Source: Sistotremastrum niveocremeum HHB9708 (taxonomy: Eukaryota > Basidiomycota > Agaricomycetes > Sistotremastrales > Sistotremastraceae). From it: 64,000 nt of DNA. This document shows positions 54,609-64,000 of this stretch, piece after piece (position 1 is the first letter of the stretch; every line of letters starts with the position of its first letter). A program made the translations under genes and the position numbers. Location: contig KV419400.1 of the NCBI GenBank assembly GCA_001630475.1, positions 248,940 to 312,939 of the forward strand, in the 5' to 3' direction. The notes under the pieces were generated by a model. That model ran no database searches, was not told where the DNA came from, and worked only from the letters and a program-made list of their open reading frames with translations.

Positions 54609-56639
54609 CTACTCATTAGTACAGTCCGAAAACAGCCTTTCCATTTCATTCAGGACTTGCGCCATAGTTGGCCTTTCTTGGGGACTTTGACTCCAGCACT
54701 TGTCCATCAGACCTCTGAGTTCTGGTTGGATAACGGTCCCGGGTGGAAGCGGTGGAGGGATGTGCCTCAGGATGGCAACCAAGACAGCAGCGTCATTCTT
54801 CTTCTCCCAATAGGGAATTTTTCCTGTGAGTATCTTTACAACAATCAACACAGGGACCAGCGGGAAACAGAGAGAAAACCCAAATACCTCTACTATCAAA
54901 GACGCGTAGGACCAGACATCGGTCCAGGCCGTCGGCGACATTATCTCGTCATTACTCGTTGCTTCGGCCATTTCTAGTGCCATCCATCTAAGATGTGACT
55001 TATAAGTTCGGAAATATCTAATCAATGGCTCTTACATACCTGACTGTTGCAGCGAAGGTTGTAGTGGTGAAATGCACTGAATTCGAGAGGCCTTCTATCT
55101 TTGATAGTCCGAAGTCTGCAAGACGGGCGACTCCGTTCTCGTCTATCAGAATATTGGGCTAGCGGGAGGCCACCATTAATGTTTAAATGATCGTCGATGT
55201 TCCCTGCTCACCCCTTTGATATCGCCATGAACTACAGGGGGCCGGCCTTCGTGCACTGCCGAGTTATGTCATGAGAACGACTCTCGAGTTCAAGACACTA
55301 GCTTACTCACGATAGTGAAGTCCTCTCGCGACTTCAGTCAACTGGGCATATTCAGTATATGTCACGGAATGAGGAATGATCTAGTGACCAATTTCATTCG
55401 AAGCCTCAGAGTCCCACTTTTCCCCAAAGAAGAAATGTATGAAACTATATTGCCGTTTTCATACCACAAGGAAACCATTGCAGGGAAGTCTCCAAAGCCA
55501 TTGCATATCCCAAGAAGCTCGACGACATTAGGATGGACAAGGCTTTGCCATACTTTGATTTCTCTGCGCAGGCGCTATGAACGGTTAACAAACATCAGCG
55601 TGAGAATTGATGCTGGGACAGCTACCCTTGAAATAAGATCTGTCTCGGTGTTGGGAAGTTGTGCAGAAGTCGGGCGAATAACTTTGATAGCGACCTGAGA
55701 TCCGGGCATTGGTGTCAGCAAGGATATAATAAGATGACACTGAGAAATTGTTCACCTTTCGCGGTCTATCTTTGTCAGTCCAAATGCCGGTCCAAACATC
55801 AGCGAATCCGCCTGAAGCTAACGGTCTGTCGCCACGTCGGATTATATGACCAGTCAAGTCATGTAGTGCTTTAGGGTTGCGCCCAAGTTGATAGCCTTGC
55901 AGCGCTGGTGGTACTGATGCCAATCCATTGCTCTTGCGCTGTCACCAGAGTCAGGGCTTAAATAGTGTAACACGAAAGGATACTACCTGCTCTTCGGTGC
56001 AGACGACCTTGAGGCATAGATCCACCTCCTGATGGGTCCATTCGGCGTTGCCGGAATGTCCCATTGACGGTATAAATGTGAGCGTAGTCCATCCTGCAAG
56101 TGATCATAAGTAGCGTAGCGCCAACTTCGGCGGCTCTGTCACCTTCGAACGATCCTTCTCTATAGGCGATATCGAGGGGTATTCTTCCTCTGAAATAGCC
56201 CTCGTCTTTGATCAAAAGGTCGTTCTCTTCTCTCATGATCAAGTTCTGAAGCAGAACGTCTAGTTCTTTTCCTAGAGAACATGCATTAGCTAGAAGCAAA
56301 GTTTAACCCGAGAGTTAGGCGGATGCTCAAACCTGGACCCCAGTCAACGATGCCAAATGTGCTGTACCGATCAACCAGCAAAAGATAGTCCTCTTGTTCC
56401 CGCTCGCCGGCGGCGTGTAAGGGGGTTAGAATATCTTGGGACTCAGCATCCACATGAAGTTCAGTCATGCTTCCAATGTCCTCCCAAGGAGCATCGACAG
56501 TAAAGTTGACCGATCCCTCCCATGGTCGGCCTTTTTGTCGCTGTGAAGCAGACCGTCGTCAATATTAATATCGAAATCAAGCAAGTAGTAGCTTCTGAGC
56601 ACGGACCACCGCGAGCAGATCAGTTCGAAGATATGGCAT
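54609..56639 (-). CDS. TKL-type protein kinase, array member 4
   Basis: The proposed first exon MPYLRTDLLAV (ATG 56639) lies in the same place as the first exons of the other members, then a short intron. The N-terminal domain contains 'WEGSVNFTVDAPWEDIGS' and 'DAESQDILTPL', aligned with WEDTARG and TGD of members 1 and 2, and runs on to about 56000. The kinase domain reads 'DLTGHIIRRGDRPLASGGFADVW', VAIKVIRP, 'HPNVVELLGICNGFG', 'VVHGDIKGPNILI', DFGLSKIEG, 'AWTDVWSYASLIVE' and 'ERPTMAQVLNEMERLF'. It ends SDCTNE at 54609-54611. The end and kinase core are certain; the first exon, with a GTCCGT donor, is less so. It is about 200 bp from member 3 and in the same orientation. Confidence 0.83.
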
Positions 56640-57044
56640 TAGGGAACAGCGGAGATGTGGGGCGATACGAAGAGCTCCAGGGCCTATGCATACCCTTGAG
56701 ACTTATCATGATAATCTCTCGATATTACGACGAGAAGCCTAAGCCTGAACTGGCCCGTGGCCGCGACCAAGCCTGACGACGTCCGAGCGGACGCCGGAAG
56801 ACCACGCCTGTTCTGCTTCATCCTCATCGTCCATGCATACCCGACGCTGACGAATACACAGCCAATCATTCATTACACCTAGCTGCTATACAGACTGCTG
56901 CTCTGAGGCTGTTTTAATAGAGGCCACGTTCATCAAAGTCCTCGTCCTCGGCGCACCGTCCAGGCAGCACACACGCTGTGCCTCGCTGCTCTCTTGAATA
57001 AATACATTCTTTTCATAATCACCTTCATTCCTCCCAACTCCACC

Positions 57045-58028
57045 ATGAGCCTTGTTGAACGCTCCTCGAACCATCCGGCCGAACTCTTGGTGCTGCATAG
57101 CCCGAGTCGTCTTCACGCATCCATTCCGATCATCATTTTGTGTTCAGTTGTCGGAGCCGCCATAGCCGTCATTGCATCTTTGGTTCTTTTTTCTAGGTTC
57201 AAACGCATCCCCCCTGCACCTCTACCTCCAGTTCAGAGGCTGGCGCACGAAAGGAAACGCGAGGAGCCAAGTTTTCTTGAGCAGCAAGATGACCTCCTGC
57301 CCTTTCCTACTCACCGCTCGACGATGATGAGTCTACATCATGCTGACTCTCGATATCCTCTCTTCGGAGATTCCGTCACGCGTCAATCCAGCTTTATCAC
57401 CCACAGTAGTCGTACTGCGAGCTGGATTGCGCCATCAGAGCACCCTACTGTCCCTACCTTAGTGGCCACCGACTCCTCTCCTGCTTCTTCGGAAACAGCT
57501 TTGGAACCGGAGTCGGAGCCTCGCCCGATGACTAGACACTCATCTTTGTCGCCAATGAGGGCCCGCCAAAAGTCCTCCGTTTCTTCAATACGGTCCATTC
57601 GTGGCGCCCCCCATAACCCTCATAATCGCATCGATATCGTCTTACCTACTCCGCTGGCCCCTACGATGAACAAATCCTCCTCCACTTCCCGCCTATCCAC
57701 ATATTCCGACCAATGGACTCCCCCTCTCACCCGTTCTAGTAGCTATTATGGTTCTAGTGATAGCTCGGGTAAGCCGTTTTCCGTCTTGCGTGGCATATAC
57801 TTGGTACTCACATATCACACCTGTCTAGGGAGAAGGAGTGCAAGGAGCTCAAGTTCGCCTGTGACTCCTCCGCCCGTTCCACGGATTCCCTTCATATACA
57901 CTGTCCCTACAGACGGTGTTCCAGGGACTGGGCCAACTATAGGAGGTCATCCATTAATGATACCCGTGCCCTCTCTTCCTATACCCCACCCCACTTCGCC
58001 ACCTGCTCAGGATGCTCCTGTGCAATAG
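57045..58028 (+). CDS. Single-pass membrane protein with long Ser/Pro-rich tail
   Basis: I do not recognise a family. The ATG has an ideal context (ccaccatg). Exon 1 (57045-57768) and exon 2 (57829-58028), with a 60-bp intron whose removal keeps frame, give 307 residues. A hydrophobic helix (IIILCSVVGAAIAVIASLVLF) starts at about residue 25 and is followed by a basic stop-transfer FKRIPPAP. The tail (residues 55-307) is low-complexity, rich in Ser, Pro, Thr and Arg, with many possible phosphorylation sites (for instance 'SSVSSIRSIRG'). A signal-anchor protein with a cytosolic tail, perhaps a sensor or cell-wall stress related scaffold, is only a guess. It is divergent from the kinase array (promoters face each other within 405 bp). 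Confidence 0.75.
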   Translation: MSLVERSSNHPAELLVLHSPSRLHASIPIIILCSVVGAAIAVIASLVLFSRFKRIPPAPLPPVQRLAHERKREEPSFLEQQDDLLPFPTHRSTMMSLHHADSRYPLFGDSVTRQSSFITHSSRTASWIAPSEHPTVPTLVATDSSPASSETALEPESEPRPMTRHSSLSPMRARQKSSVSSIRSIRGAPHNPHNRIDIVLPTPLAPTMNKSSSTSRLSTYSDQWTPPLTRSSSYYGSSDSSGKPFSVLRGIYLVLTYHTCLGRRSARSSSSPVTPPPVPRIPFIYTVPTDGVPGTGPTIGGHPLMIPVPSLPIPHPTSPPAQDAPVQ

Positions 58029-58415
58029 CGTCCTTCTTCCCTATCATATCATTCGCTAGCATCTTCATGACCCTTCACGACCCTTAAAACAATCGCATAT
58101 TGTCGACCTCTTTAATTCGAGTCCTACTACTCGCCTTCATATTTGCTTTACACACATTCCCACGCATCCACGTCTGTATACTAGCCTTCACTAGCGCATT
58201 TAGCCTACGCTTGCATGTCATTATTCCTTCACATCTGGAGATACAAATGCAAACTTCCTATAAAAGCACCACTTGAGACAGAATCCATATACTTGGGCGC
58301 ATGATGTCGAAGGCTGAACCAGTACGCAAGAGCAGAAAGATAATTCGAAGTATACATTGACCAACCACATAAGACGAGAAGGATGAAGGACAGATCAACC
58401 GGAAATGAAATGGTG

Positions 58416-59996
58416 TCAAGACGATGTAAATCTAGTGCCGTTATAGAATGCCTCTCTTCGCCATGTCCTCTTGCCGGAGGTAATAGTGGAAAGGCTAGGG
58501 CAACTATCAAAGATCACGCGCACGTCGTCTGCACGCAAATGTCTTTGTACGTTGGTCATGACCGAAGGGCTAGTGTCGATGAGCGTACGCAGAGTATCAG
58601 ATAAGGAAAGCGCTTTAGCCGAGTTCTCCTACAACCAAACATTAATGGTCCAGAAGTTCAGAAACAAGATTAACAGACAAGGTTTTTGATATCAAGATTG
58701 AAGGCTATCTGAACCAGCGCTTTCCCTCGAGAAAGTATTTCACGCGTCGCTGAATCGGATACCACTCCTTTGTCCAGATTAAAGCGTTGCAGCGTCGCTG
58801 AATATGCATTCATGACAGTTGAGATCAGATCTTCATCAATGCGAAGAGCCGAATTGAGCTTGAGAGTCAAAGAATGGAGCGGGACTTTGAAAACAGAGAG
58901 CTGGAATACGCTCCGTAACACGATTGTATCTCGGACTTCAAGGGTGAGATGTTGAAGCGCTGGAAGCTGGGGAACTGAAGCAAGTGGAGCTTCGGAAACT
59001 GAGATGCAATGTTGCTATGAAAGAATATCAAGACATCCGGAGATCCATTGGGGAAGAAAGGGCGTACACTCAACGCGAGCGTGAGGTGTTCGAGCAGAGG
59101 AACACGGGATAAAAGAGACAATTGATGCCAGTAGGGAATTGAGCTATACCGGAGAACGAGATTAGTGAGATTTGGAAGGTGCAATAAAACTGAATCCATC
59201 AGTCCAGCATCTCGAGACGGCATCACGGTAGTGCCAGTGATAGGCTCCTGCACCGTCTATCAATGTATTGACACAAAAGGACGGACGAGCGAGCTGACTT
59301 TGACTGTAAAACTTCGAAGACTCTGGGTCAGATTTGAAGTCCAGTCCGGTAAATGATGCAGCGTTGTCCAGGTTGGACCCGATAAGGATAAAGAACGAAG
59401 ATTCTGTTCGCCCCATCCCAGAGTTTGTAGGACTTGAACTGTTTTTTCATCGGAGGTGCCGGGTATGTCAAGATCCCGCAAATATGTCTTGGCTTTGAGG
59501 CTCAGAATTAACTGTGAGGGTAGGGGGTCCGCGAGGTGAGGCGAATACGAGAAGGATGCAAGGTTGTCTGCGCGATCTATGATCCAGAGGAGTTCGGAGA
59601 GGCAGCCACGAAGCGTCGAATCTTCATAAGAGCTACTGAGTATATCTTGGTACCATGATGAGACTGCGTTATCTTTGTAGCATTAGTTTGAACGTGATCT
59701 CACTAAAATGGTGAATATGCTTCACAAGTCGGGGTCTCCGGCCGAATGTCTTCAACACAGAAGTACGCTTCTGAAAATGAAGATTTAAGTTGAGTTTTCG
59801 TGAGGAATATAACCCGTACTGAATACTGGCCGCCGCCCAGACCGGGAGGCACAAAGTTGACAGTACGGTACAGAAAGGCCTCTGCAACGCCATTCCAAGT
59901 TTTGCTGACAAGACAAACATTGGCCAGATCGCGTATCTTTGTAAAGTATGAGAAGATGATCACCAGAACATCGTAATTGAGGTTGTCTGCTCTCAT
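58416..59996 (-). CDS. F-box protein with leucine-rich-like C-terminal part, copy B
   Basis: The start MRADNLNYDVLVIIFSYFTKIRDLANVCLVSKTWNGV (abbreviated here by its core DVLVIIFSYF ... VSKTW) at 59996 is a canonical F-box. After short exons the gene continues with 'CLSELLWIIDRADNL', 'NLRSLSLSGPTWTTL', 'LPNLTNLVLRYSS', 'PLLEHLTLALSV' and 'LHSLTLKLNSALR', an irregular leucine-rich repeat region. The last exon ends 'NGTRFTSS' with TGA at 58416-58418. About six introns, some placed by inference. It belongs to the lineage-expanded F-box group like the gene at 37760, but the two are not close copies. It should act as an SCF adaptor with unknown target. Confidence 0.75.
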
Positions 59997-60110
59997 TTAT
60001 ATTTGCTGGTGGACGCAGATAAAGTCGGGCGCGTGCGTCTCGCCAAGTTCAAGTTGTTTTACTCTATTGACACATCTCCTCTCTGGAACATCCAACAAAT
60101 ACTACACTAA

Positions 60111-61655
60111 ATGTCTGCACAGACTATCGCCCGTTGGAAGGCTATATCTATGGAGAGGACGGAACCCAGTGAAACAGCTTTACCGTCTACGAACAAGGTA
60201 GTATCCTTGCGTCGTTCTCTTCCTTTATTCTCTAGCTACCCATCTATGTGTGCATGCACACTAGCGTCCCAGATCACCTAACCAAGACGACTCGGACGAT
60301 GATATATCGCTCATTTCTCGTTCGCCATCGCCTCGAGCCGAAAATCTTGCCATTGAAGTCGCAGCCTACGATGAACTCGTCAAAGGGGTGGCGCGTGAAG
60401 TCATTGACATCCACACCAAGATTAAGGAAACCAATAAAGGATTCATGCTTTTAGCAAAGCTAGGGTGGTCTGCTGGTCAACCACTTGGTCTTTCTCCTGA
60501 CGGTATGTTCAAATCCATCCCTTATTGTATATTGCCAACCTGAAGTTGTTTTTCCCAGCACGTGTTGACCCTATACCTTTCACCATGAAAGCGGATTCTA
60601 CTGGCCTTGGAAAGGTCTCCCAGGACGTTCGCATGATAGAGACTACAGTAGCCCAGAGAAGAGTCCTGGACTCCGAACGCCAACGGATGGAATCCATTGA
60701 GCAGAAAACATTCCGCGAGGTATTGTCGCCTTGCAAGTTTATAATCTCATCTAATAACGCTTGATAGGCGCAAGCGGCTCAAAAAGCGATGCTACAGACC
60801 CAGATCAGTTCGACGCTCAAGCCCTTCTACTGTGAACTCTGCGACAAACAGTTCAACAACGTCGTCCAATACGACGAACATACGAATTCATACGCGCATG
60901 CGCATAAGGCACGAGCAAAAGATATGCAAGCCAGTCTTAAGCTTAAGGGTACCGCTGCGGCCAGTGAGCTGGACAAGCGCAGAGAAAAGGAGAAGAAGCG
61001 CGAGGAAAAGGAACTGCGTAAAATTGCCAAAGCTGCCGGGGTAAAACTCATTGGGACTTCGAACGCACTTAACAAACCTCCCGTTCTGGCTGCGCCTTCT
61101 CCAGCAGAACCTCTTAACACGGGCTTCAAGAAATCAGGCTGGGCCGCTGTGTCCATGACTATACCCGCCGACTCTCCACCCCCACGGTCGCCGTCGCCCC
61201 CACCACCACCGCCTGCAGAGACACCAGCACCCCCTCCTTACGATGCAGTTGAAGCCCCTCGCGCGATGAATTTTAGGAGCTCCGGATGGTCATCGCTGGG
61301 CGACGCAACAACAGAGAGGCCCAGGGATCGACCAGCAGAACCTCAGTACCGAGAAGTCATCGAGCATGCACGCCCCTCTCCTTCGCATCACAGGAGAGGA
61401 GACATTCCCAGATCTTATGCATACGACGACCGGGATGCTCGACAAAGAGATCGTTATCCAGAACGCAGGCCTCAAAGCCCACCTGTTCCGTTCACCTCCC
61501 ATTATGATTCGAGAGGTGGATACCCGTACCACAACCCACAACGTACTGGTAACCCCTATAATTATCGACACCCATCTTACAATCGTGAGGACGGACGAAG
61601 AGATTATGACGATCACGAAAGATTGGATTCATCTGTACGATCTAGGAGATGGTAA
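60111..61655 (+). CDS. G-patch and C2H2 zinc-finger protein, GPATCH8-like
   Basis: This is a nuclear RNA-processing type protein. Exon 1 starts at ATG 60111 (MSAQTIARWKAIS), then exon 2 (60265-60502) begins RPRSPNQDDSDDD and carries the G-patch start (KGFMLLAKLGWSAGQPLG). After an intron comes ARVDPIPFTMKADSTGLGK, the G-patch end. A further exon holds the zinc finger YCELCDKQFNNVVQYDEHTNS with H at 'YAHAH', a long charged helix (ELDKRREKEKKREEKELRK), a Pro-rich part and a C-terminus rich in Arg, Asp, Tyr and Ser (DDRDARQRDRYPERR). This is the domain order of GPATCH8, whose human form has roles in splicing. The stop is TAA at 61653-61655. Tail-to-tail with the BET gene. Confidence 0.88.
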
Positions 61656-61898
61656 TCAAGGAAACTAATACTATGTCATTCAATATACTACGATGTAGCT
61701 ACACAGGGGATGAACTTTATACTGATCTTGGGAGGTGACGCTAAATGAGAAAAGTAGGAGAAACAAACTGTAAAAAGACAAGTGAATAAGATGTTGCAAC
61801 AGACAGTCCAAAAAAGAAGTTAAGATCAAGGAATCTCTGAAAAGACCGACAAGAAACGCGATTGGATAATGAACCAGAATACAACAGAGTGGGGGGTA

Positions 61899-63950
61899 TC
61901 AATCGGAGTCGCTTCCTGAGCTGTCGTCAGAGCTCTCCTCCGACGAATGGACGCTGTCGTCGTCCCGACGAGCGGAAGCACCAGGTGCAGAACCATTCTT
62001 GTCGTCGAACAATGCGATCCGTTGCTCTAGTTTTCGGATTCTCTCAGCTTCAGCATCCTCGTCCATACTCTTTCTCTTCAGCCCTCCGGTCCCGCCGCCG
62101 GTCCCCCGACTACGTTTGGGAGCTGGTCGGAGAGGGCGAAGAACATAGTTGTAGAGTTTGGTGAGAACGGAGGATGGAAGTTGATCGATGTCGAGTTCGA
62201 TCTCCTCCGTGCTGTCGCGTATCTCAGGAACGCCCTCGTGAATTATTTGAATGACTTTCTCGAGTTTAGGGCCGTCGAGAGTGGCGATAGTTTCACTGAG
62301 ATCCTTCTTCTGCTCGAAGGACAAAACGTCGTCGTCTGCCACCTTTTTGCCCTTCTTGGACGAAGACGAAGACTTTCCGGTAGGCTGAGCCTTGGACGAA
62401 CTCGACTTGGACGGCCCTGCCGAAGAAGACGCGTATTTGTCTCGCTTCTCTTTCTTCTCCTTCTTCTTGACCTTCTTGCTGTCTATGGCAGAGAGATTGC
62501 GCTGCAATACTTCGATCTGCGTTTTCATCATAGAAACTATGCCTGAACAGAATTTGAATCAAGTAAAACCAACAAGCGCAGGAGAAATACTTACGGGATT
62601 TCTCATCGTCGTCGTCCTCTTCTTCGTCTTCCTCATCCTCGCCTTCACTCTCCGATCTTTCACGGAGAGGAGGCAATGCTGCCCATTTTTCATCGAAGAC
62701 GCGCTGCAACTCCTGCCCGGCTTCGTTGACACTTGACCCGGCCGGGTTGAACGTGAAGCAATTTCTCAACATTAGCTTGAAATCGGCGTGGAATTTCGAA
62801 GCGTTCGAATATTCGCCCTTTTCAAGCTTCTTCTTCATGGTTGAAAAGTCCATGGGCTTCTTGATGATTTTAGGGTAAGAAGGGATGTTTAAGGCTACCC
62901 AATCTAAACGAAAGAATTGATATAGGCATGCTAAACACACTGACAAGAACGCACCAACTGGGTCGTAGAAAGGAGAAGCACAGTTCCAGTATTGCTTCTT
63001 CTGAAGATCTGACAAAATCTTTCCACAAAAGCGGAGCTGATCGGCAGTTCCGTCGTCTTTCCTGTCCTTAGTTCGCCGGGGCTTCTTAGGAGGATCTGCG
63101 TAAGGAAGATCTTTAGGGGCAGGGGGATGGATTTCGCGTTTCGGCCGTCCAGGGACTTCAGTGTCTGATCGCCGGATTGTAGGCACAGACATCGACGTTC
63201 TTCGGGCAGGAGCTGGGGGCTTCTCTGCCTTTTCGACCTTTTTAACAGGAAGGGGGGGTGGAGCGACAGGGGGGGTCGGTTTTGCGACAGGGACGGCGGC
63301 GGGCTTGGGCATCTATAAAATCATCAGATACAGAAATGGGAACGAGCAGTGACAACTCACCTCTTCGGCTGGTGGCATTTGTTTCAGTTGCTTTGTGAAG
63401 ACGGCTTCGACGCGCTTTCCCATTTGTGATATTGGATGTTCGGCGCCATTGAAAGTCACGCAGTTTTGGAAGATAAGCCTGACCTCCTTCGCGAATTCGT
63501 CGATGTGGTAGTAGCGAGGCTGATCGGATTTGGCAGGCTTCGAAGGATTCGAGTTGTCGAGTTTTTTCTCAACAGTCGAAAGATCCATCGGCTGCTTGAT
63601 GACAGTGTAGTAGTGAGGGATCCCGAGAGCGACAGCATCCACGGGATTGAGGAAGGGACTTGCGTCTTTCATCTTCTTGAGAGTTCGGATCGCATGCTTG
63701 CTAAAGCGATACTGATCCGCAGAGATGGATGACCACGAAGAGTCAGGTGGCGATGGGGGAGCAGTTGTAGGCGGGGGGATTGGAGTTGCAGAGCGCGTAT
63801 GACCATTGACGGTCTTTGAGATCTAGTCAGCACGCCCAGCGCGCCTGAGAGATAGCAGGCTAAGCTTACGTGATCTAACGACGCCCGATCTGCATCTGAG
63901 AGTCTCCTAGCTCGCTTGGTAGGAGGTTGGGAATCATCGTCGGCATCCAT
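61899..63950 (-). CDS. BDF1: BET family double bromodomain protein (Bdf1/BRD-like)
   Basis: This chromatin reader binds acetylated histones and helps recruit TFIID and other transcription factors. The start MDADDDSQPPTKRARR at 63950 contains a nuclear signal. Bromodomain 1 includes 'DAVALGIPHYYTVIKQPMDLSTVEKKL' (in two parts) and 'NCVTFNGAEHPI'; the acetyl-lysine-binding Asn is in FNG. A Pro-rich and basic linker follows. Bromodomain 2 has 'LNIPSYPKIIKKPMDFSTM' and 'NCFTFNPAGSSV', and its exons join at DPV with DWVALN. After an acidic stretch and a Ser/Lys region comes the NET domain (FEQKKDLSETIATLDG, 'EIELDIDQLPSSVLTKLYNYV'). The C-terminus is acidic (SSEESSDDSSGSDSD) with TGA at 61899. All BET parts are present and in order. 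Confidence 0.95.
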
Positions 63951-64000
63951 GCTTGGGGCATCCCGAGTCAGGTTGTTCGGCAGTGAATTTGAGGCGACGG

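Noticed and set aside
1-64000. CRISPR arrays, bacterial operons or ribosome binding sites
   Set aside because: The window is fungal nuclear DNA with spliced genes; no regularly spaced repeats were found.

Overview
The window is nuclear DNA of a filamentous fungus, most likely a mushroom-forming basidiomycete (Agaricomycetes). Genes are interrupted by many 45-70 bp introns with GT..AG ends and CTGAC/CTAAC-like branch sites. The gene set is eukaryotic: proteasome subunit, LSG1, BET bromodomain protein, mitoribosomal protein, F-box proteins. The tyrosine-kinase-like kinases carry HGDLK catalytic loops, a style I associate with agaricomycetes. One assembly gap of 375 N lies at 29400-29774. Exon borders were read by eye; where I give exact ones the spliced frame was checked by hand.

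Layout. (1) 1-5750: housekeeping genes: the 3' part of an FHA-domain checkpoint-type kinase, S-formylglutathione hydrolase and the circularly permuted GTPase LSG1. (2) 6203-15844: an accessory block that looks like a small metabolic cluster: two divergent UstYa/DUF3328-like oxidase genes, a membrane-anchored protein of unknown function, two monocarboxylate-type MFS transporters and a small Cys/Lys-rich protein. (3) 16341-17343: a non-autonomous DNA transposon with long terminal inverted repeats and a perfect 9-bp target duplication (Mutator-like). (4) 18599-20171: a TDT/SLAC1-family anion transporter, followed by a 7.2-kb stretch without recognisable genes. (5) 27413-39193: RPN5, the gap, a truncated acyltransferase-like gene, a gamma-butyrobetaine dioxygenase-like gene, an unknown nuclear-type protein and an F-box protein. 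(6) 40367-41936: a large near-perfect inverted repeat (arms about 685 bp, spacer 201 bp almost free of T). (7) 42616-46700: a tandem duplication of an unknown gene family together with its promoter and 5'UTR intron. (8) 46786-47685: mitoribosomal mS23/RSM25. (9) 47746-56639: four tandem TKL-type kinases on the minus strand sharing an N-terminal domain I do not recognise. (10) 57045-63950: a single-pass membrane protein, a second F-box protein, a GPATCH8-like protein and a BET protein (Bdf1-like).

The most interesting parts are the UstYa/transporter block, the four-kinase array with its shared N-terminal domain, the duplicated unknown gene pair, and the two inverted-repeat structures.
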